DNA from: SZUA-36 sp963704855
Lineage (GTDB): Bacteria; Pseudomonadota; Gammaproteobacteria; Xanthomonadales; SZUA-36
Assembly (NCBI GenBank): GCA_963704855.1
Contig: CAVPHY010000001.1
Location: 248,001 to 312,000 of the forward strand
Length of the DNA stretch: 64,000 nt
Direction: 5' to 3'
The notes under the pieces are model-generated. The model saw only the letters and a program-made list of their open reading frames with translations. It searched no databases and was not told the origin of the DNA. Within the stretch, counting starts at the first letter, position 1. The number at the start of each line of letters is the position of its first letter. This document shows positions 58,508 to 64,000 of the stretch, one piece after another. The position numbers and the translations under genes were made by a program.

Positions 58508-60241
58508 TCAATCCTGTTGGCCTTCAAGCTGCTTCTTCAGCGCTTGCTGACGTTGTTGCAATGCCCTGTATTCTTCCCGTTGCAACATAATATTGGTAAC
58601 CCGGGAAAGCAAAATATCTACCCAACTCAAACGGATGCGATTAGCCGCATCGACAAACTCCTGGAGCTGTTTTTCTTCCTCTCCCGGCAGGTGCCAGACA
58701 GCCAATTTCTCCAAATGGGGCAGGGCCGGATGCCCGTGCCAAAGCTCAATTAACTGCGCCGTTGTGATATTAGGGCGTTGTGCGCAGAATTCAACAAGTT
58801 CCCTGAAGATTTCTATACCGTGTATATCGGAGTTGCTTGGCCCACTGAACTCGTCGGTGCCTTCCAGTTGTTCAACCAGTGCCGGATTCTGCACAAGGTG
58901 CGCCATCGCGACCCGCAGGGGCGTGCGCGTCTGTACTGGTTTGCCACGCTCAAGCCCTTTTACGGGCGCCGCCATCGGGTTCTTGACCTGCCTGTTCAGC
59001 TTGTGAAAAGACCGGGATTCCAGCTGGTTGAGCATCATATCCCGAAACCCTCCACTTGGCAGCGCCTCTATATAGGGTTGCGCCTGCTCGACGAATTTCG
59101 CCCGTCCATCCAGGCTGCCAAGATCAATACCGGAGGTGAAATGATCAAAGAAAAATTCAGACAGGGTGCTGGCGTCTTCCATATGCCGGGCAAAAACCGC
59201 TTCACCGTGCTTGCGCACCATGCTGTCCGGGTCTTCGCCATCGGGCAGAAACAGGAACTTGGCCTGCAGACCGTCCCGTAGCCTGGGCAAGGTGGCTTCC
59301 AGTGCACGCCAGGCGGCCTTGCGCCCGGGGGCGTCACCATCAAAACAAAAGACGATGGTATCCGCAGCACGGAAAAGCAATTCAACCTGTGAGGCAGTGG
59401 TTGCGGTACCCGAGGTCGCCACCACGTTCTTGAAACCGAACTGCGCCAGCGCGACAACATCCATATAGCCTTCCACCACGATGATGTTATCGAGGCGACC
59501 GGAGCGCTGGCGCGCGAGATAGAGGCCGTAGAGTTCCCTGCCCTTGTGATACAGGGTGGTTTCAGGCGAATTGAGGTACTTGGGGCCATCATCGGACAAG
59601 GCCCGCCCACCAAAGGCAATTACGCGTCCCCTGCGGTCATGGATCGGGAACATGATGCGATTGCGGAACTTGTCGTACTCGCCGCGGTTGCCCTCGCTGA
59701 GCATACCGGCCTGTTTCAGCAGCGCCAGCTTTCGCTTGTCGCCCCCCAGCTTGCTGATCAGCGCATCCCAGCCTGCGGGTGCGTAACCGATTTCAAAATC
59801 GCGACAAATTTCGCCGGATAGCCCACGGCCCTTGAGATACTCGACTGCTTCGGGGTGTTTGCGCAGTTCCTCAACGTAGAATTTCGCGCAAGCCTGCAAT
59901 ACGTCGTACAGGCCGGGCTCGGTTCTTGGCTGCTGCTTGCCACCCGAGGGTACTTCGAGGCCTGCTGCACGCGCCAGTTCTTCAACTGCATCGAGAAACT
60001 CGAGCCCCTCGTACTGCATCAGGAAACCGATCACCGAGCCATGCGCGCCACAGCCGAAACAGTGGTAGAACTGTTTTTTGGGGCTGACCGTAAAAGACGG
60101 GGTTTTCTCATCGTGGAAAGGGCAGCACGCCTGGAACTCACTGCCGCTTCGCTTCAGCGGAACGCGCCGCTCGATCAGTTCCACGATATCGCTTCGTGCC
60201 AATAACTCTTCGATAAAGGAATCGGGTATGGGGCCGCTCAT
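58508..60241 (-). CDS. dnaG: DNA primase
   Basis: A 577-aa enzyme that makes RNA primers for DNA replication. The N-terminal zinc finger has CCPFHDEKTPSF and QFYHCFGCGAHGS with the CHC2 ligands; the Toprim domain has IIVVEGYMDVVALAQFGFKN and VFCFDGDAPGRKAAWRAL. The C-terminal helicase-binding domain (about 430-577) is present. It lies 79 bases upstream of rpoD and 90 bases downstream of the yqeY-like gene. Confidence 0.97.
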   Translation of the reverse strand: MSGPIPDSFIEELLARSDIVELIERRVPLKRSGSEFQACCPFHDEKTPSFTVSPKKQFYHCFGCGAHGSVIGFLMQYEGLEFLDAVEELARAAGLEVPSGGKQQPRTEPGLYDVLQACAKFYVEELRKHPEAVEYLKGRGLSGEICRDFEIGYAPAGWDALISKLGGDKRKLALLKQAGMLSEGNRGEYDKFRNRIMFPIHDRRGRVIAFGGRALSDDGPKYLNSPETTLYHKGRELYGLYLARQRSGRLDNIIVVEGYMDVVALAQFGFKNVVATSGTATTASQVELLFRAADTIVFCFDGDAPGRKAAWRALEATLPRLRDGLQAKFLFLPDGEDPDSMVRKHGEAVFARHMEDASTLSEFFFDHFTSGIDLGSLDGRAKFVEQAQPYIEALPSGGFRDMMLNQLESRSFHKLNRQVKNPMAAPVKGLERGKPVQTRTPLRVAMAHLVQNPALVEQLEGTDEFSGPSNSDIHGIEIFRELVEFCAQRPNITTAQLIELWHGHPALPHLEKLAVWHLPGEEEKQLQEFVDAANRIRLSWVDILLSRVTNIMLQREEYRALQQRQQALKKQLEGQQD

Positions 60242-60331
60242 GAGATTTCACTCATGAATTTTCACACTGTAGGCAAGGTGCCCAAAAGGATAGTTGAAGC
60301 GGGGTCATCAGGCCGGTGGCCGCTGGCATAC

Positions 60332-60793
60332 TCAGACGCCGAGTTGTTTTTTTACAGCGTTGCTGACGGCCTTCATATCGGCGCGGCCCTGTACCTGCTC
60401 CCGCAGCTTGTTCATGACGATACCCATATCGCGGATACTGCTGGCGCCTGTATCGGCTACAGCCTGCTTGATCAAGGCAGCCAGCTCATCATCACCCAAT
60501 GCTTCCGGAAGGTATAAAGAAATCAGTTCGAGCTCAAACTCTTCCTGCGCTGCCAGGTCATCCCTGCCTGCAGCCTTATATTGCTCGAGGGAATCTCTGC
60601 GTTGCTTGACCATTTTGTCGAGCACAGCCAGCACGGCGGAGTCATCCATCTCGATTCTCTGGTCGACTTCCACCTGCTTTATGGCAGCCGTGATCAATCG
60701 CAATGCGGTCAGGCGCTTTTGATCGCGCGCGCGCATCGTCGACTTCACATCTTCCTGGATCTGACCTTTTAATGTATTTGACGACAAAGTCAT
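60332..60793 (-). CDS. GatB/YqeY domain protein
   Basis: A 153-aa helical protein similar to the C-terminal YqeY domain of the Asp/Glu-tRNA amidotransferase subunit GatB: LKGQIQEDVKSTMRARDQKR, LRLITAAIKQVEVDQRIEMD and the C-terminal GRADMKAVSNAVKKQLG. The YqeY family is often beside dnaG and rpsU, with tRNA-related function suspected. Stand-alone. Weak ribosome-binding site; ATG at 60793. Confidence 0.93.
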   Translation of the reverse strand: MTLSSNTLKGQIQEDVKSTMRARDQKRLTALRLITAAIKQVEVDQRIEMDDSAVLAVLDKMVKQRRDSLEQYKAAGRDDLAAQEEFELELISLYLPEALGDDELAALIKQAVADTGASSIRDMGIVMNKLREQVQGRADMKAVSNAVKKQLGV

Positions 60794-60893
60794 ATTGATA
60801 AATCTGCAGGGGCAAGAACTTTCTGGAGGGTTGCTTATCTATCAAGCAACCACCCGAAACAAACGCTCCGGGACCAAAGAAAACTCAAAAAAA

Positions 60894-61109
60894 TCAATAC
60901 ATTCGTGTGCGACGGACGTTGTCCCGTGCAAGACGACGCAGATCACGTTTTACTGCGGCTGCAGATTTACGCTTGCGTTCCTGTGTTGGTTTTTCGTAGA
61001 ACTCACGGCGACGTGTTTCGGCCAGTACACCTGCTTTCTCACACGAACGCTTAAATCGACGTAGTGCATATTCAAAAGGCTCGTTTTCGCGAACTTTTAC
61101 GCTTGGCAT
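60894..61109 (-). CDS. rpsU: 30S ribosomal protein S21
   Basis: 71 aa, the exact family length: MPSVKVRENEPFEYALRRFK, SCEKAGVLAETRRREFYEKP and the basic tail ending RTRMY. It takes part in translation initiation on the 30S subunit. ATG 61109 gives the canonical length; the open frame upstream is not family sequence. It heads the rpsU-yqeY-dnaG-rpoD cluster, and lies 83 bases downstream of the gamma-glutamyltransferase gene. Confidence 0.98.
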   Translation of the reverse strand: MPSVKVRENEPFEYALRRFKRSCEKAGVLAETRRREFYEKPTQERKRKSAAAVKRDLRRLARDNVRRTRMY

Positions 61110-61192
61110 TGTTACTCCGGTTTCAAGGTTATGCCCACATTGGGCGTAGCCGGATATTTTAACCTTTAAACACCGGCTCTTGCAAAGAAAAA

Positions 61193-62779
61193 TCAAGCCA
61201 ATCCTGCAATCGCAACCGCGCCACCCCTGCGCGGGTCGCCTGCGGCGCGGAATTCTCCATTGGCAAGACGCTCAACCGCGTGCACTCCGCCAAAGAAAAG
61301 ATTGGTGGCGGGCCACTGTTCGACACCGGGCCATTCCGCCTCCAGTGCGTCCAATGCCGCGCTGGAAAAACCTGGCTCCAGGTTCAGATGATTGCCCTCG
61401 AGGTGCAGGCGCGGCGCCTGGACCGCCTGCTCCAATCCCATGTCAAAATCGAGCATATTGGTCAGCACCTGGAGTATCGCACTACGAATCCGGTTGGAGC
61501 CACCCGAGCCCAGCGCGACCTGCCCGCCGTCAGCCAGGTTGGCGATCGTCGGTGTCATCATCGAAGCCAGCCGTATGCCCGGCGGCATACGGTGGAACCC
61601 GCTCGGGTTTAGATCCTCCTCACCCAGCATGTTGTTCAGCATGATACCGCTGCGCGGCAATATATAGGACGACCCTTCACCGTTGGACAGGGTCAGGCTG
61701 GCCAGGTTACCGGCCGCATCGGCCACGCTGATATGGGTTGTTCCGCGTGAAGCGAGACCGCCTGTGCGCAGCGTGTTACTCCAGTCTGAAAGATTCTCCC
61801 CTGACAATATCGTTGCGGCGATCTGATCATCCAGCCCACTTTCCAGGCCATGGTGCTTGCGTACCAGGCTGGCCGCCTGCATTACGCTGGCGAGCCCAAC
61901 GGCGTGCTGCGGACCGCCCCATTCTTCCTGCGTCTGCCGGGTTTTATTCAGCAGGGACAAGGCAAACACGGTCAGGCAACCCCCGGGCGACGGTGGGCTG
62001 TTGACGCTGATCCTGGCACCGTGGGTTTCAACCGTGACCGGTTTACGCATAATTACTTCATACGAACGTAAATCGGCCGCACTGATCAGGCCACCCTTTT
62101 GTTCGCAGTCCCGCACCAGTTGCCTGGCAGGCTCACCCTCATAAAACCAACGGGCATCATGCGCGGCCAGGGCTTCGAAGGTATCCGCCAGGTCCGGGTT
62201 ATGGATAAACTCACCGATTTCAGCCAGGCGGCCGGGCGCAAACATCGGCGTGGCAAATTTGGTGGCTTCGGGAGAGGCACTGATGATCGCCTTGAGTATC
62301 TCGTTGATATATGCCTGCAGCTTGTTGATACGCAAACCTTCGCGCGCCAGGTAGACTGCGGGTTCAATAATTTTACTCAGCGGCAAGCGGCAATAGGACT
62401 TGTGCACCGCAAAAAGACCCGCCACCACGCCGGGCACCGCAATCGAGCCCATACCGATATGGAATTCCTGTGTGGTTGTGCCGAAATCCGCCTGGATGGG
62501 ATAGAAATCAAGTTCACCGCGCGTGGCCGACGGTGTCTGGGTGAAAAAATCGAAGACCTTTGATTCACCTGCCGCGGTTTGCGCCAGCAGGAAGCCGCCA
62601 CCGCCAAGGCTGGCCAGCATCGGTTCGCTGACACAGGCGGCACACATGGCGCCCAGCGCTGCATCAAAAGCATTACCGCCTTCCTCCAGCAAAATCCTGG
62701 CCGCATTCGAGGTTTCCTTATGCCCCGATGCTGCGACCCCAAGGGGTTTTGTCAAAGCCCGGCTCCGATTGATGAACAA
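61193..62779 (-). CDS. ggt: Gamma-glutamyltransferase family protein
   Basis: A 528-aa Ntn-hydrolase precursor. GGNAFDAALGAMCAACVSEP and LASLGGGGFLLAQT form the large-subunit core; the processing site and nucleophile is T347 in LASRGTTHISVADAAGNLAS; the small subunit carries NGEGSSYILPRSGIMLNNML, PPGIRLASMMTPTI and GSGGSNRIRSAILQVLTN. These enzymes cleave gamma-glutamyl bonds of glutathione. Unlike the Escherichia enzyme there is no signal peptide, so it may be cytosolic. The apparent start is TTG 62779; no better start is seen, and the start is uncertain by a few codons. Confidence 0.9.
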   Translation of the reverse strand: MFINRSRALTKPLGVAASGHKETSNAARILLEEGGNAFDAALGAMCAACVSEPMLASLGGGGFLLAQTAAGESKVFDFFTQTPSATRGELDFYPIQADFGTTTQEFHIGMGSIAVPGVVAGLFAVHKSYCRLPLSKIIEPAVYLAREGLRINKLQAYINEILKAIISASPEATKFATPMFAPGRLAEIGEFIHNPDLADTFEALAAHDARWFYEGEPARQLVRDCEQKGGLISAADLRSYEVIMRKPVTVETHGARISVNSPPSPGGCLTVFALSLLNKTRQTQEEWGGPQHAVGLASVMQAASLVRKHHGLESGLDDQIAATILSGENLSDWSNTLRTGGLASRGTTHISVADAAGNLASLTLSNGEGSSYILPRSGIMLNNMLGEEDLNPSGFHRMPPGIRLASMMTPTIANLADGGQVALGSGGSNRIRSAILQVLTNMLDFDMGLEQAVQAPRLHLEGNHLNLEPGFSSAALDALEAEWPGVEQWPATNLFFGGVHAVERLANGEFRAAGDPRRGGAVAIAGLA

Positions 62780-62922
62780 GCCACTATGGTAACCCAGCCC
62801 AAACTGGTATTAATGAATTTATTGCTCAGAAGCCATTGAGCCAATGCGCCCTGCCCCGTGAATAAAGCAGTTTGCGCCCACATGATTTACAATTCCCAAT
62901 CCCGATTCCCTAGTGAAGCTCC

Positions 62923-63951
62923 ATGATCGTACTTGGTATTGAAACATCCTGTGATGAAACCGGTGTCGCGTTATATGACTCTGATGCCGGTCTGCTCGCG
63001 CATGGCCTGTTCAGCCAGGTGGCAATCCACGCCGAGTACGGTGGGGTTGTACCCGAAATTGCTTCACGTGATCACGTTCGTAAATTGTTGCCACTGATCA
63101 ACCAGTGTCTCGAAAAAGCCGGGCTGACCCGCAAGGATATCGATGCGGTTGCCTATACCGCCGGGCCGGGGCTGATCGGCGCCCTGCTGGTCGGTACGGC
63201 TACCGGGCGCAGTATCGCAATGGCTCTCGGTGTACCGGCGCTGGCGGTTAACCACATGGAAGGCCACCTGCTGGCGCCGATGCTCGAAACCGATCACCCG
63301 GAAGTGCCGTTCGTGGCTTTGCTGGTATCCGGTGGCCATTCGATGCTGGTGGAAGTGCGCGCGATTGGCGAATACCGGATCCTGGGTGAAACACTCGATG
63401 ATTCGGCCGGTGAGGCCTTTGATAAAACGGCCAAGTTGCTTGGCCTGGGTTATCCGGGCGGCCCGGCACTGGCAAAACTGGCCGTGCAGGGTGACCCCGA
63501 GCGGTTTTCATTTCCGCGTCCGATGACCGACCGGCCCGGTCTGGATTTCAGTTTCAGCGGTTTGAAAACCCACACCCGAAACCTGTGGCTGAATAGCGAA
63601 CAGGATGAAATTACCCAGAGGGATATCGCGGCGGGCTTCCAACAGGCGGTGGTTGATACGCTGCTGATAAAGTGTCGCCGCGCCATGCAACAGACCCGCG
63701 CCCCGCAACTGGTGATTGCCGGTGGTGTCGGCGCCAACCTGTTACTCCGGGAAACCTTACAGAAAGCCGGCAAGAAGCATGGCTGGAAAGTTTCCTACCC
63801 CCGTCTGGAATTCTGCACCGATAACGGTGCCATGATCGCCTTCGCGGGCTGCCAGCGTCTGATAGCCGGTCAGCATTCAGGGCCTGTTCTGCAAGCCTTC
63901 GCCCGTTGGCCGCTGGATCAATTACCACCCCTGGGAACCCCGGGTTCCTGA
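62923..63951 (+). CDS. tsaD: tRNA N6-adenosine threonylcarbamoyltransferase
   Basis: A 342-aa ASKHA-fold protein that transfers the threonylcarbamoyl group to A37 of tRNAs reading ANN codons. Metal ligands in NHMEGHLLAP (about 110-119) and the SGGHSMLV loop (about 133-140), plus the start LGIETSCDETGVALYD, TAGPGLIGALLVGTATG and the late AGGVGANLLLRETL. It works with TsaB, TsaE and TsaC, which are not in the window. ATG 62923. Divergent from ggt. Confidence 0.98.
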   Translation: MIVLGIETSCDETGVALYDSDAGLLAHGLFSQVAIHAEYGGVVPEIASRDHVRKLLPLINQCLEKAGLTRKDIDAVAYTAGPGLIGALLVGTATGRSIAMALGVPALAVNHMEGHLLAPMLETDHPEVPFVALLVSGGHSMLVEVRAIGEYRILGETLDDSAGEAFDKTAKLLGLGYPGGPALAKLAVQGDPERFSFPRPMTDRPGLDFSFSGLKTHTRNLWLNSEQDEITQRDIAAGFQQAVVDTLLIKCRRAMQQTRAPQLVIAGGVGANLLLRETLQKAGKKHGWKVSYPRLEFCTDNGAMIAFAGCQRLIAGQHSGPVLQAFARWPLDQLPPLGTPGS

Positions 63952-63974
63952 CACAATATGGAGAGCATTTCGAC

Positions 63975-64000
63975 ATGACCATGGATCGCGTTTTTATCGA
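63975..64000 (+). CDS. folB: Start of probable dihydroneopterin aldolase gene (cut by window edge)
   Basis: Only eight full codons are visible: MTMDRVFI plus the first two bases of the next codon. That opening matches the N-terminus of FolB (MD-hydrophobic-IE), and folB often follows tsaD in gammaproteobacteria. ATG 63975 or 63981. Identification depends on a very short sequence. Confidence 0.5.

Overview
The window looks like a chromosomal segment of a free-living, probably marine gammaproteobacterium. The evidence is the rpsU-yqeY-dnaG-rpoD macromolecular-synthesis cluster, a metK-ahcY-metF methyl-cycle cluster, an M14 peptidase with tandem C-terminal tryptophan-rich domains, two proteins with IPTL-like C-terminal sorting signals, and a TPP-riboswitch TonB receptor/PnuT operon. 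Genus cannot be fixed from the sequence alone. Both window edges cut genes: a MATE transporter on the left and probably folB on the right.

Layout. 1-7.7 kb: MATE transporter (partial), a DUF3667 membrane protein, a minus-strand run of M17 aminopeptidase, HMG-CoA-lyase-like enzyme and CoA transferase, a DegQ-type protease and an HNH endonuclease. 7.8-18 kb: two repeat-built exported proteins, namely a 274-aa acidic protein made of 14-residue repeats and a roughly 3060-aa surface protein of DUF11/isopeptide-type domains holding five nearly identical 405-bp tandem repeats. 18.2-22.3 kb: 5'-3' nuclease, beta-propeller lipid/sugar-lactonase-like protein, NUDIX hydrolase, isoaspartyl peptidase. 22.3-22.9 kb: a gene-free stretch filled by two nested palindromic elements. 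22.9-26.4 kb: metF, ahcY, metK. 26.5-37.5 kb: trmB, transporter, CBS protein, deoxyinosine glycosylase, MBL hydrolase, HAD phosphatase, rhodanese, exported peptidase pair and a tRNA.

37.5-47.7 kb is an accessory block immediately 3' of a CAT-anticodon tRNA. It holds a DUF4143 ATPase, a decayed relative of it, an AbiEi/AbiEii pair with a truncated toxin, a DUF2235 membrane hydrolase, a broken RES-domain gene, a HipBA module with its operator, and a phospholipase D-like protein. No integrase was seen. 47.7-56.4 kb: serine hydrolase, a dimethylglycine/sarcosine-dehydrogenase-like flavoenzyme, and a thiamine salvage operon (TPP riboswitch, TonB receptor, PnuT, kinase). 56.5-64 kb: rpoD, dnaG, yqeY, rpsU, gamma-glutamyltransferase, tsaD and the start of folB.

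A striking property of the whole window is that about ten otherwise well-conserved genes are each broken by a one-base shift, nearly always one extra base and often in a short homopolymer. Restoring one base gives full-length, family-typical proteins. This looks more like a systematic sequence error than gene decay, so these genes are annotated as single genes with the shift located.

How genes work together: metK, ahcY and metF recycle S-adenosylmethionine and supply methyl groups; the TPP-controlled operon imports and probably phosphorylates thiamine; rpsU/dnaG/rpoD couple translation, replication and transcription initiation; the large adhesin-like proteins and IPTL-tailed proteins are cell-envelope components.
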